DNA from: Chloroflexota bacterium
GTDB lineage: Bacteria; Chloroflexota; Anaerolineae; Anaerolineales; Anaerolineaceae
Assembly: GCA_021372725.1 (NCBI GenBank)
Contig: JAJFTV010000123.1
Coordinates: 1-48,298 of the forward strand
DNA length: 48,298 bases
Reading direction: 5' to 3'
How positions within the stretch are numbered: the first letter of the stretch is position 1; every line of letters starts with the position of its first letter. Under the pieces are notes generated by a model. The model was not told the origin of the DNA. It did no database searches and saw only the letters and a program-made list of their open reading frames with translations. The translations under genes and the position numbers were made by a program. Positions 8,077 through 15,620 of this stretch are shown here, piece by piece.

Positions 8077-8961
8077 TCAGGCCTTGAAAACCCTTGGGTC
8101 AAAAGCATCCCGCAGGGCATCTCCTACAAAATTAATCGCCAAAACCGTTATCATGATCGCAAAACCGGGGGCGACCGACATCATCGGAAGCTGGCGCAGG
8201 TACGGCTTGGCATCGGAAAGCAAGGCTCCCCACTCAGCAGTGGGTGGTTGTGCGCCCATGCCTAAAAAGCTCAGTCCCGAAGCGGATAGAATAGCCGAAG
8301 CGATACCAAAAGTTGCCTCCACGATTATCACACCCATGGTGCCGGGCAGCACATGCCGGAAAATGATCCGGCTGTTGCGTGCTCCCACTACCCGGGCCGC
8401 TATGATGTATTCCTGTTCCTTGACGGAAAGCACCATGCCGCGTACCATGCGCGCATAGTCAACCCACGACACGGCACCTAATACCAGCATCATATTCGTC
8501 AGGCTGGGACCAATCAGAGAAACAATGGCAATACACAGGATCAGGAATGGAAAAGCCATGACCACATCTACTGCACGCTGAATAATCATATCCAGCACAC
8601 CGCCGAAATAGCCGGAAATTGCTCCCAGTGTCACGCCCACCAGTAAAGCAATCCCCTGGACAATAAACCCGACAACCAGTGAAATGCGGCTGCCATAAAT
8701 CACGCGACTGAGCACATCCCGGCCCAGTTTATCGGTACCCAATAGATGTCCAGACGATGGGGGTTGAAGGTTGTGTTCCAGATCCATTTCGAGGGGATCG
8801 TACGGTGCAATATACCGGGCAAAAATGGCGATTAAAGCCAGCGATACAAGAATGATTAAACCCACCATGGCCATGCGATTATGCGTAACCTGGCGCAAAC
8901 GGTCCATCCAGGGGCTGACGGATTTGGAAGTTGTTGTTGTTTCTGGCAAAAGCGAGGTCAT
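8077..8961 (-). CDS. dppC: Peptide ABC transporter permease, DppC type
   Basis: Inner-membrane permease subunit of a Dpp/Opp importer. It shows the DppC-type N-terminal segment with one membrane helix (about 30-50), the periplasmic stretch YDPLEMDLEHNLQPPSSGHL, the motif LGTDKLGRDVLSRVIYGSR, and five further hydrophobic segments. The ATPase-contact EAA loop is EYIIAARVVGARNSRIIFRH. ATG 8961 is preferred to an in-frame GTG at 8970 because AGGTG lies 6 nt before it. It follows dppB by a few bases, so the two are co-translated. No DppD/DppF ATPase genes are found in the window, so energy-coupling subunits must be encoded elsewhere. Confidence 0.94.
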   Translation of the reverse strand: MTSLLPETTTTSKSVSPWMDRLRQVTHNRMAMVGLIILVSLALIAIFARYIAPYDPLEMDLEHNLQPPSSGHLLGTDKLGRDVLSRVIYGSRISLVVGFIVQGIALLVGVTLGAISGYFGGVLDMIIQRAVDVVMAFPFLILCIAIVSLIGPSLTNMMLVLGAVSWVDYARMVRGMVLSVKEQEYIIAARVVGARNSRIIFRHVLPGTMGVIIVEATFGIASAILSASGLSFLGMGAQPPTAEWGALLSDAKPYLRQLPMMSVAPGFAIMITVLAINFVGDALRDAFDPRVFKA

Positions 8962-8970
8962 AAATTTCAC

Positions 8971-9927
8971 CTAATTAAACCGGATGCGCGGATCGACGAC
9001 GGTATAGAGAATATCCACCAGCAAACTTGAGACCAAATAAAAAATGGAAAGCAGCAGTACCGTGCCCATGATCAACGGGTAATCCCGTCGCATGGTGGCG
9101 TTGACCGCCAGACGGCCCAAACCCGGCCAGGCGAAAATTGTTTCGACAATCACTGCACCCCCCAGCAGACTGGCAAATTGAACACCAAACAGGGTCAGGA
9201 TGGGAATGAGTGCATTGCGCAAGGCGTGGCGTGTGATTACAAGACGCTTTTTTTGTCCTTTGGCATACGCAGTACGGATGTAGTCCTGATCCAGCACTTC
9301 CAGCATGGAGGAACGCATGATCCGTGAGTTGAGACCCATGATGGCAAAACTCAGGGTGACCGCCGGCAGAACCAGATATTCCAACCGGCCAAAAAGCGGA
9401 CCAGTGCCCCGGCCAGAGGTAGGCAGCCAGCCCAAAGTCAGGCTGAAAAGCAGGATCAGCATAATCCCCAGCCAAAAGGAAGGCATGGAGACACCGATCA
9501 GGGAGAAGGTCATTAGACCATTGTCCAGGGGTGAACCCCGGTTCAAGGCAGCCACAATCCCCATCGGGATTGAGAAGACGATCACGATCAACATTGCAGC
9601 CACTGTCAGCTCCAGTGTAGCCGGGAAACGGCTCTTGAGCTCGTCAACCACCGGCATCCGGGAAGTCAATGAAGTCCCCAAATCGCCTTGCAGCAAGTTG
9701 CCCAGGTAGCGGAAGTACTGCACCATAATCGGGTCATTTAAACCCAATTCTTCTTTTAATCTTTCAATCTTGGCCGGGTCTGCCTCAGAGAGCTTGAGAC
9801 CATATTGAGCCGTGACAGGGTCGCCTGGAGCCAGTTGTATCATGGTGAAGACAACGATGGTGATGCCAAGGATCAACAAAGGCACCAGTAACAATCTGCG
9901 AATAATATAGTTCAGCATCTTTTGCAT
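8971..9927 (-). CDS. dppB: Peptide ABC transporter permease, DppB type
   Basis: First permease subunit of the peptide importer, 318 aa, the usual length. It starts with the family-typical helix YIIRRLLLVPLLILGITIVV, followed by FTMIQLAPGDPV, and contains the EAA loop DYIRTAYAKGQKKRLVITRH and the C-terminal LLVDILYTVVDPRIRF. There are six predicted membrane helices. Start choice between ATG 9927 and ATG 9918 is open, since neither has a strong ribosome-binding site. Translation is probably coupled to the M14 gene, whose stop lies 9 nt upstream. Confidence 0.94.
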   Translation of the reverse strand: MQKMLNYIIRRLLLVPLLILGITIVVFTMIQLAPGDPVTAQYGLKLSEADPAKIERLKEELGLNDPIMVQYFRYLGNLLQGDLGTSLTSRMPVVDELKSRFPATLELTVAAMLIVIVFSIPMGIVAALNRGSPLDNGLMTFSLIGVSMPSFWLGIMLILLFSLTLGWLPTSGRGTGPLFGRLEYLVLPAVTLSFAIMGLNSRIMRSSMLEVLDQDYIRTAYAKGQKKRLVITRHALRNALIPILTLFGVQFASLLGGAVIVETIFAWPGLGRLAVNATMRRDYPLIMGTVLLLSIFYLVSSLLVDILYTVVDPRIRFN

Positions 9928-9936
9928 CCATGTTGA

Positions 9937-11301
9937 TTATTTTACATAGCCTGCATACAGCAGGCCGGCCCCCAGTTGCACCCTCACCAATTTTTGGATC
10001 GGAACTACTTCATATTTCATTTCATTTTCAAGGGCCGCAGATTCCTCCAAAAACTTGTTCTGCATTACCTGAAGCCCATTCATTAAGACAGGATTTTCTC
10101 CTGATGCCGCTATTTCAACCTGGATTAATCGCACAAACATGCCAATGCTTAAAAGATTATAAAATCGACGTATGAGGAGATTATCGAATTTTTCTGCAAC
10201 AGTAGCCTGACCATCCAGAGCGGGATCGTTCCTGGCCCAGTTTTCCTGTGTGGTCAGATAATCATTTTGTTGGGAAATACTGGCTTCCAAATTATCGCGA
10301 AACGGCGATGAGACGGTCAGGGAATCCTTGATGGCATCATATTGCTGCCGGAAGAATTCACCATCCTGGCGGCTTTGCCTCAAACCTGCCAGAATGGCAT
10401 CCCGGCGCAGCATATCGGATGGTGATACATCGTGGATGGCGGGATTGTAAAAATACGGCATTTCACAAACAATGGCATGCGGATCGCAAAAACGCCTGGC
10501 AAAAGCGGAGCTGCTGTCACCTGAATTAATCTGGGCGGCCGGATCTGAAGCACCGTTTTGTTCAAGGAAGTCATAGGCCTCCTTTATACTGAGCTCGCCA
10601 AAAACAGCCTTTGAAAAGGTGCGGGCATAAGGCGCCTCAGCTTCGCCCATGTGCAGCGGCAAATCCTGACTTGCCACCAGGCGGTAAAAATCCGGATAGA
10701 AGGCCGGAATATCATGCGAGAGATAAGCGTACACTCCTCCAAAGCCTGAATTATGCAGGGAGTAGATGAAATCCGGTTTTACTTTTTCGATGATATTCAT
10801 CAGCGCCTGTGTCTCAGGGAGCGGCTGGTTGAAATGCAGGGATTTATAATCTATCGGAAAGGTCCATTCAACCTGCAGGTGGCCGGGCGGCCGGAAAAAA
10901 TTTCGCGCATAATTTGTGATCGAAAATGGGCCCTTAAACCAACCTTCATTCAGGCGTGTGCCATCCACGTCAATGCATTTGATGATGTACCAGGTGTAAT
11001 CCAGATCATTTCGCAGCGCATCATCCTCCGCAAGCCGCTCTGAAAGAAATTCCAGCATCATACTGCCGATCGGCTCGTTGGGGTGGGGCATGGCGAACAT
11101 CAGGCCGGTCTTGCGGCCGCTGCCAATTTTCATGGCATGAATAGGAGAACCTGCTTTTGAATGACCTATCCGGATCAGCTCAATCGTTTCTGGAAACCGT
11201 TCCGCCAGCCGGTGCATGCTTTCGTTGAGCTCATCGACAGTGAGGAAAGCCTTATAATCGGGTACATCCTGTATGAGTTGAATAACTTTTTTGTAATCCA
11301 T
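9937..11301 (-). CDS. M14-family zinc carboxypeptidase
   Basis: Metallocarboxypeptidase-like enzyme; no signal peptide is visible, so it probably trims imported peptides in the cytoplasm. Counting from an upstream TTG, zinc ligands are H82 and E85 (HPNE) and H192 (SLHNSGFGG). RN at 142-143 matches the substrate-carboxylate-binding pair, and E289 (IVCEMPYF) is in the place of the catalytic glutamate. The remaining ~160 residues are helical and of unknown role. ATG 11301 is given as start. A TTG at 11328 overlaps the gntR stop as TTGA and would add nine residues by translational coupling; neither has a strong ribosome-binding site. It lies between gntR and dppB in one operon, which supports a role in peptide use. 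Confidence 0.87.
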   Translation of the reverse strand: MDYKKVIQLIQDVPDYKAFLTVDELNESMHRLAERFPETIELIRIGHSKAGSPIHAMKIGSGRKTGLMFAMPHPNEPIGSMMLEFLSERLAEDDALRNDLDYTWYIIKCIDVDGTRLNEGWFKGPFSITNYARNFFRPPGHLQVEWTFPIDYKSLHFNQPLPETQALMNIIEKVKPDFIYSLHNSGFGGVYAYLSHDIPAFYPDFYRLVASQDLPLHMGEAEAPYARTFSKAVFGELSIKEAYDFLEQNGASDPAAQINSGDSSSAFARRFCDPHAIVCEMPYFYNPAIHDVSPSDMLRRDAILAGLRQSRQDGEFFRQQYDAIKDSLTVSSPFRDNLEASISQQNDYLTTQENWARNDPALDGQATVAEKFDNLLIRRFYNLLSIGMFVRLIQVEIAASGENPVLMNGLQVMQNKFLEESAALENEMKYEVVPIQKLVRVQLGAGLLYAGYVK

Positions 11302-11324
11302 ATTTTGAATATCCAAATTCTTGT

Positions 11325-12074
11325 TCAAGTCTTTGAATTCTGATCATTTTCGTCCCCGTTTTCAGAGGACGGTATAAGGTACTCAGATAAATAACGACGC
11401 TGGCCTTCCAATGTAATCCGAATGTGTTCCTCCAGCATCCTGCGCGCCAATTTACCGTTGCGCTCCGTCAGGGCTTTCAGGATTGCCTGATGGGATGTCA
11501 CATCTTCCTGTCGTCTTTGGAAATGGCCGTTAAACTGTTCATACCCTTCAAAATAGGTAAACATCAAAGTCCAAATCTGTTCGAGAACGCGAATAAACTG
11601 GCGTTTGCCTGAGGCGCGAATAATCGTCCAGTGAAAATCCTCGTTATAATGCCGGGCGCTGTCTGTGGACGCGGGATCGTTGGTCTGGCTGGCCAACAGC
11701 AGGATTTCCTGCAAATGATCCAGGTCTTTTTGCGTGATGTGCGCAGCGGCATCTTCAAAAGCCATACCTTCAATCTCCGAGCGCATGCGATACAGTTGCT
11801 CCTGGTCTTCAACGGTAAATTGAGCCACCCGTACACTGTGATGTGGTTCTGCTTCAACCAGGCCCTCCGCAGCCAGCCGGGATAACGCTTCCCGCACCGT
11901 CCGTGCGCTGACACCCAATTCCTGGGCAATCTGCACCTGCGGCAAAGTCTCGCCAGGGTGGATGCGCCCGCCAATGATGCTGTCATGGATCGCCTGGTAA
12001 ACCTGGTCGACAAGTGTGTTGGGATTTTGTATCTGATTCTGAAAACGCGGCTGGTTTCTTTCTTGATTTGTCAT
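11325..12074 (-). CDS. GntR-family (FadR subfamily) transcriptional regulator
   Basis: One-component regulator, about 250 aa. The N-terminal winged helix (about 15-85) includes YQAIHDSIIGGRIHPGETL and the recognition segment ELGVSARTVREALSRLAAEG. The C-terminal part is an all-helical FCD/FadR effector domain with the acidic and His residues typical of a metal-binding pocket (for example ARHYNEDFHWTIIRASG). Open reading continues upstream to 12539, but that part overlaps the divergent M20 gene and lacks GntR homology. ATG 12074 is therefore used; TTG 12083 with AAGGA 5 nt upstream is an alternative. It heads the peptide-uptake operon and is divergent from the M20 gene with a palindromic operator between, so it likely controls both in response to a peptide or amino-acid ligand. 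Confidence 0.9.
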   Translation of the reverse strand: MTNQERNQPRFQNQIQNPNTLVDQVYQAIHDSIIGGRIHPGETLPQVQIAQELGVSARTVREALSRLAAEGLVEAEPHHSVRVAQFTVEDQEQLYRMRSEIEGMAFEDAAAHITQKDLDHLQEILLLASQTNDPASTDSARHYNEDFHWTIIRASGKRQFIRVLEQIWTLMFTYFEGYEQFNGHFQRRQEDVTSHQAILKALTERNGKLARRMLEEHIRITLEGQRRYLSEYLIPSSENGDENDQNSKT

Positions 12075-12096
12075 TGGTTTCAAGACAATCCTTGTT

Positions 12097-12143
12097 ATAA
12101 TACTGATTATGCACTGTGCACAATGCACTAATGGAATTATAGT
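12097..12143. promoter_or_regulatory. Palindromic operator and divergent promoters, gntR / M20 gene
   Basis: TGCACTGTGCACAATGCA (12110-12127) is an 18-bp palindrome with a single mismatched pair. It overlaps the presumed -35 regions on both sides: minus-strand TTGTGC with -10 TATTAT (12097-12102), and plus-strand TGTGCA (12115-12120) with TATAGT (12138-12143) at 17 nt. The layout fits autorepression by the GntR protein together with control of the divergent M20 gene. Confidence 0.65.
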
Positions 12144-12290
12144 TGAAATCATGATCCATGTCAATAAAACTTCGGGGAAAAATTTTAGAAACCCGCTTTT
12201 TACACACTCAGAGTATCCAAAAAACCAACCGTCACCCCTCTGCGGGTATTCTGTGTGCGCCAAAATCCTTTTACAGTTTGGAGAGATCAA

Positions 12291-13469
12291 GTGAAATTCA
12301 AGGCTATGAACGATGTTTTGCAGCATTTGGATGGCGACTACAACCGCCGTATCCTTGCCGATATGATCGGCATTCCATCCATCATTGGTAATGAGAGCAA
12401 ACTGGCAAATTATATCCACCGCGAGCTCACCAGCATTGGTATCGAGAATCAGATGGTCGAAATAGAACCCGGCCGGCCCAATGTTTACGCCCGCATTCCT
12501 GGCAGCCGGCCCGGAAAACGTCTGCATTTTAACGGTCACATGGACACGGTACCGGTTTGCGAAGGGTGGACATTGGATCCGTTTACCCCCACCATCCTTG
12601 GCAACCGTATGGTGGGTTTAGGCGCCAGTGATATGAAGGCCGGCCTGGCATGCATCATCAATATGCTGCGCGCATTCAAGCTTTCAGGAGCAGATTTTGC
12701 AGGTGAAATCTCTCTTTCGGCGGTCATCGATGAAGAAGCTTATTCCAAAGGAACGCGGGCTGCCATGGCAACCGATTTTGCCGGCTGTGATGCCGTGGTG
12801 ATCGCCGAAGCATATTCGGCAGATGAGACCCATGCCATCCCGCTTGGAATTACCGGGAAAATTCTGTATGAAATCACCGTAAAAGGCAAGGCTGCTCATG
12901 GCTTCTTTCCGGATAAAGGAATCAATGCCATTGAAGAATCTGCGCGCATCCTTTCGGCTTTGGATCGGCTCAACATGCGCACCCACCCGAATTTTGGAAA
13001 AGGCAGCCTGTGCACTTTGAAGATCGAGGGTGGTTACCAGATTTACACAGTGGTGGTTCCGGATCGCTGCCGCTTTGAAATCAACCGTATGCTGGTGCCC
13101 GGCGAAACCAGCCAGATGGCACTGCAGGATATGCACGAACTGGTGCGGAGTCTTGACCTGAAAGCCGAGGTTGAGATTAAGCTCAAACCGCCTGTTTATG
13201 AATCCTTTATCATGCAGCGCAATGAGCCAATCCTTCAGATACTGGATGAAGTCTATCCGCTTGTGACCGGGAAAAAACCTCACTATGCCTACACATCCGT
13301 CATCACGGATGCGAATGTCATCACGGGTGAACACGGCATCCCCTGTCTGCATCTGGGCCCCCCAATGGGGAATATCCACCAACCGGATGAGTATGTTTTA
13401 GTGGATTGGCTTGAACCCGTTTCGAGAATGTACGCCATGATTGCGGAAAGATTTTTGTCTGAAGCCTGA
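12291..13469 (+). CDS. M20-family peptidase/deacylase (ArgE/DapE/ACY1 type)
   Basis: Dinuclear-zinc hydrolase of the ArgE/DapE/aminoacylase group that cleaves N-acyl amino acids or small peptides. Metal ligands and catalytic residues are visible: H83 and D85 (NGHMDTVP), D114 (GASDMKAG), the Glu pair in VIDEEAYS near 148-149, and a late His in HLGPPMGNIH. A dimerisation lid domain lies in the middle (about 190-300). GTG 12291 is chosen because GGAGAG lies 6 nt upstream; upstream ATG codons lack such a site. It is divergent from gntR and the dpp operon, sharing their operator, so it probably acts on the same imported compounds. The exact substrate cannot be assigned. Confidence 0.9.
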   Translation: MKFKAMNDVLQHLDGDYNRRILADMIGIPSIIGNESKLANYIHRELTSIGIENQMVEIEPGRPNVYARIPGSRPGKRLHFNGHMDTVPVCEGWTLDPFTPTILGNRMVGLGASDMKAGLACIINMLRAFKLSGADFAGEISLSAVIDEEAYSKGTRAAMATDFAGCDAVVIAEAYSADETHAIPLGITGKILYEITVKGKAAHGFFPDKGINAIEESARILSALDRLNMRTHPNFGKGSLCTLKIEGGYQIYTVVVPDRCRFEINRMLVPGETSQMALQDMHELVRSLDLKAEVEIKLKPPVYESFIMQRNEPILQILDEVYPLVTGKKPHYAYTSVITDANVITGEHGIPCLHLGPPMGNIHQPDEYVLVDWLEPVSRMYAMIAERFLSEA

Positions 13470-13516
13470 ATGGAAGCCATTGGCCTGAAAAAGAGATCAA
13501 TCAATTAAAACAAAAG

Positions 13517-13587
13517 AGGCGACGATGGGATTTGAACCCATGATGAGGCTTTTGCAGAGCCTTGCCTTGCCACTTGGCCACGTCGCC
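13517..13587 (-). tRNA. tRNA-Cys (GCA)
   Basis: Complete cloverleaf: acceptor GGCGACG / CGTCGCC with discriminator U, D-arm GCCAAGTGGC, anticodon loop CTCTGCAAAAG with anticodon GCA (13553-13555), and T-arm GGGTTCAAATCCC. CCA is not encoded. It lies 45 bases downstream of tRNA-Gly and is probably cut from the same transcript. Confidence 0.97.
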
Positions 13588-13632
13588 AATCTTTACTGCA
13601 CTTTGTGAAATTTCTTTTTTCCCCCTTGCGAG

Positions 13633-13705
13633 AGCGGGCGATCGGGCTCGAACCGACAACCTTTTCCTTGGCAAGGAAACGTTCTACCAATTGAACTACG
13701 CCCGC
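13633..13705 (-). tRNA. tRNA-Gly (GCC)
   Basis: Complete cloverleaf: acceptor GCGGGCG / CGCCCGC with discriminator U, D-arm TTCAATTGGTAGAA, anticodon stem-loop TTCCTTGCCAAGGAA (anticodon GCC), and T-arm GTCGGTTCGAGCCCGAT. CCA is not encoded. It is the first gene of a two-tRNA transcript with tRNA-Cys. Confidence 0.97.
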
Positions 13706-13743
13706 AGAGTTGCTGCCTGATCGTTCAGGCATGAACGATGCAG

Positions 13744-13772
13744 AGTATAGCATTTTTCATTTGAATCGTCAA
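13744..13772 (-). promoter_or_regulatory. Promoter of the tRNA-Gly/tRNA-Cys unit
   Basis: Minus-strand TTGACG (13767-13772), a 17-nt spacer and TATACT (13744-13749) lie about 40 nt before tRNA-Gly. The short 5' leader can fold (CGTTC...GAACG, TGCCTGA...TCAGGCA), which may mark a processing site. Confidence 0.8.
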
Positions 13773-13917
13773 CACTTATAAACGAGGGTGTTAGCCCAAA
13801 GTTAGAATGTCACCTATCACGAGGAGAAAATCATAAGGAAACCTGTTCAACCGACCTCTGGGCAGATTCCTCACTATGTTTGAAAAGACAAAAAAGGAAG
13901 CCATCAACAAGATAGTC

Positions 13918-15501
13918 CTACACAACCTTGCCCGGCAGGGCATGGGTGTGTTCGCCATTTTGGATCACCCATTCACCGTTCACCATCACATGCGGAATGC
14001 CTTCCGGGTATTGCTGCGGGTGGGTGAAGGTTGCCTTGTCGATCACTTTCTCCGCATCGAACAGAACAATATCCGCCCAGGCGCCCTCACGGATCACACC
14101 GCGCCCTTCCAGTTTGAAATACGCGGCGGTCAAGGAAGTCATCTTGCGAATGGCTTCTTCCAGAGTGAGCAATTTCAATTCCCGTACATAGTGCCCCAGC
14201 ACCCGGGGAAAGGTGCCATAGCTGCGCGGATGGCAGATAATACTCCCCAGTACCCCTTCGGTGGATAGCGCATTACCATCACTGCCGGTGACCAGGCGCG
14301 GGTATTTCATCAAATACTGCACATTCTTTTCCAGTTGATCAAACCAGACAGCAGAAGCGCTTCCCTCACTGATAGCAATTAAATCAAACAGCGTTTCCAG
14401 CGGGTCTTTTCCATCCTGATCGGCAATTTCCTGGACGTTTCTGCCAACCACCTCCGGCCGGCCCTGCGCAGTCACCACCAGGATTTGATCCCAGTTGGTG
14501 ATGCCGCTGCGATTTTCCCAGTCAAGGCGGTGATCCTTCCAGTCTTGCACCAGCAATTTACGGGTTGCCGGATCTTTGACCCGCCTGGCAACGGCTTCAT
14601 TGCCGCCCGCCTGCGCCCAGTTGGGCAGAATGGCACCCAGCCAGGTGGAGGAGGCATCATAAGGATACTGGTCTGTGCCGACCGCTATCCCGTCACGGTT
14701 GGCCTGCTCGATCATCTCCAGCACCCGGTCTGCACCATCGAAGTTGTGACTGCCTTCCAGCTTGAGATGTGAGATTTGCACCTGCGCCCCCGACCGCCTG
14801 CCGATCTCGATGGCTTCCCTGATCGACTCCATCAACGTGTCGCTCTCACTGCGAATATGGCTGGCATAAATACCGCCATGTTGTGCCACAACCCTTGCCA
14901 ACCCAATGACCTCTTCGGTTTTGGCATAAAAACCAGGCGGATAATACAACCCGGTCGACAACCCATGGGCTCCCTGCTGCATGGCATCTGCCACCAGTTG
15001 CTCCATCGCTTTTTGTTGCCCGGGCGTCGGCTGCACATCGTCGTATCCCAACACGCAGGCCCGAATGGTATTATGACCCGCCAGGGCGGCCACGTTTTGA
15101 GCTACGCCCTGGCTTCTATATTTATCGAGGAAGGAGCCAAAATTCGTCCAGTCCACTTTATACCCGTACGGCTCCGCCTCAGCCTGTATTTCCTTAACAA
15201 CAGCTCCCATCAACGGCGCAGGCGATGAACCGCAGTTGCCAACCACCTCGGTGGTGACTCCCTGCCGTATTTTGCTTTGCGCCAGCCCGTCAACCATTAA
15301 TGGCAGATCCGAATGGGTGTGAGGATCGATGAAACCCGGCGAAAGCACCAGTCCGGCGGCATCCAATATTTGAGTCGTTTCGCCTTCCAGATCCTTTCCA
15401 ATCGCAGCGATGCGGCAGTCCTTGACGGCCACATCGGCATAAAAACCTGCTTTTCCGGTTCCGTCGAACACTTTTGCGTTTTTAATGATGACATTGTACA
15501 T
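13918..15501 (-). CDS. N-acyl-D-amino-acid deacylase (D-aminoacylase), 527 aa
   Basis: Amidohydrolase-superfamily enzyme that releases D-amino acids from N-acyl-D-amino acids. The metal motif FIDPHTHSD (H61, H63) is present, as is Cys90 in VVGNCGSSPAP, matching the conserved metal-bridging Cys of D-aminoacylases. SHLKLEGSHNFDG supplies a further His region, and VTGSDGNALSTEGVLG fits the catalytic Asp segment. The C-terminal strand domain with GRGVIREGAWADIVLFD is typical. Length is normal. ATG 15501 has AAGGAG 6 nt upstream. It stands alone between copA and the tRNA pair, with a 20-bp dyad upstream at 15580-15599. It fits with the M55 D-aminopeptidases elsewhere in the window. Confidence 0.92.
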   Translation of the reverse strand: MYNVIIKNAKVFDGTGKAGFYADVAVKDCRIAAIGKDLEGETTQILDAAGLVLSPGFIDPHTHSDLPLMVDGLAQSKIRQGVTTEVVGNCGSSPAPLMGAVVKEIQAEAEPYGYKVDWTNFGSFLDKYRSQGVAQNVAALAGHNTIRACVLGYDDVQPTPGQQKAMEQLVADAMQQGAHGLSTGLYYPPGFYAKTEEVIGLARVVAQHGGIYASHIRSESDTLMESIREAIEIGRRSGAQVQISHLKLEGSHNFDGADRVLEMIEQANRDGIAVGTDQYPYDASSTWLGAILPNWAQAGGNEAVARRVKDPATRKLLVQDWKDHRLDWENRSGITNWDQILVVTAQGRPEVVGRNVQEIADQDGKDPLETLFDLIAISEGSASAVWFDQLEKNVQYLMKYPRLVTGSDGNALSTEGVLGSIICHPRSYGTFPRVLGHYVRELKLLTLEEAIRKMTSLTAAYFKLEGRGVIREGAWADIVLFDAEKVIDKATFTHPQQYPEGIPHVMVNGEWVIQNGEHTHALPGKVV

Positions 15502-15579
15502 GGCTGACTCCTTGAGGAAAAAATGTAATTCCGACGGGTTTGTTGTTGCCCACCGGATAATTTTAGCATCATCTATTTG

Positions 15580-15599
15580 TTTACAATCAAGATTGTAAA
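15580..15599. promoter_or_regulatory. Perfect dyad upstream of the D-aminoacylase gene
   Basis: TTTACAATCAAGATTGTAAA has 9-bp perfect arms around AA. It lies 79 nt before the D-aminoacylase ATG and may overlap the -35 of a promoter whose -10 could be TAAAAT on the minus strand. It contains TACA-N8-TGTA spacing. The binding protein is unknown, and no regulator gene adjoins. Confidence 0.45.
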
Positions 15600-15620
15600 G
15601 AAGAAAACGTTTCGGATTTC

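Noticed and set aside
12075..12539. N-terminal extension of the gntR reading frame
   Set aside because: It overlaps the M20 gene and the operator, and GntR homology begins only after the ATG at 12074.
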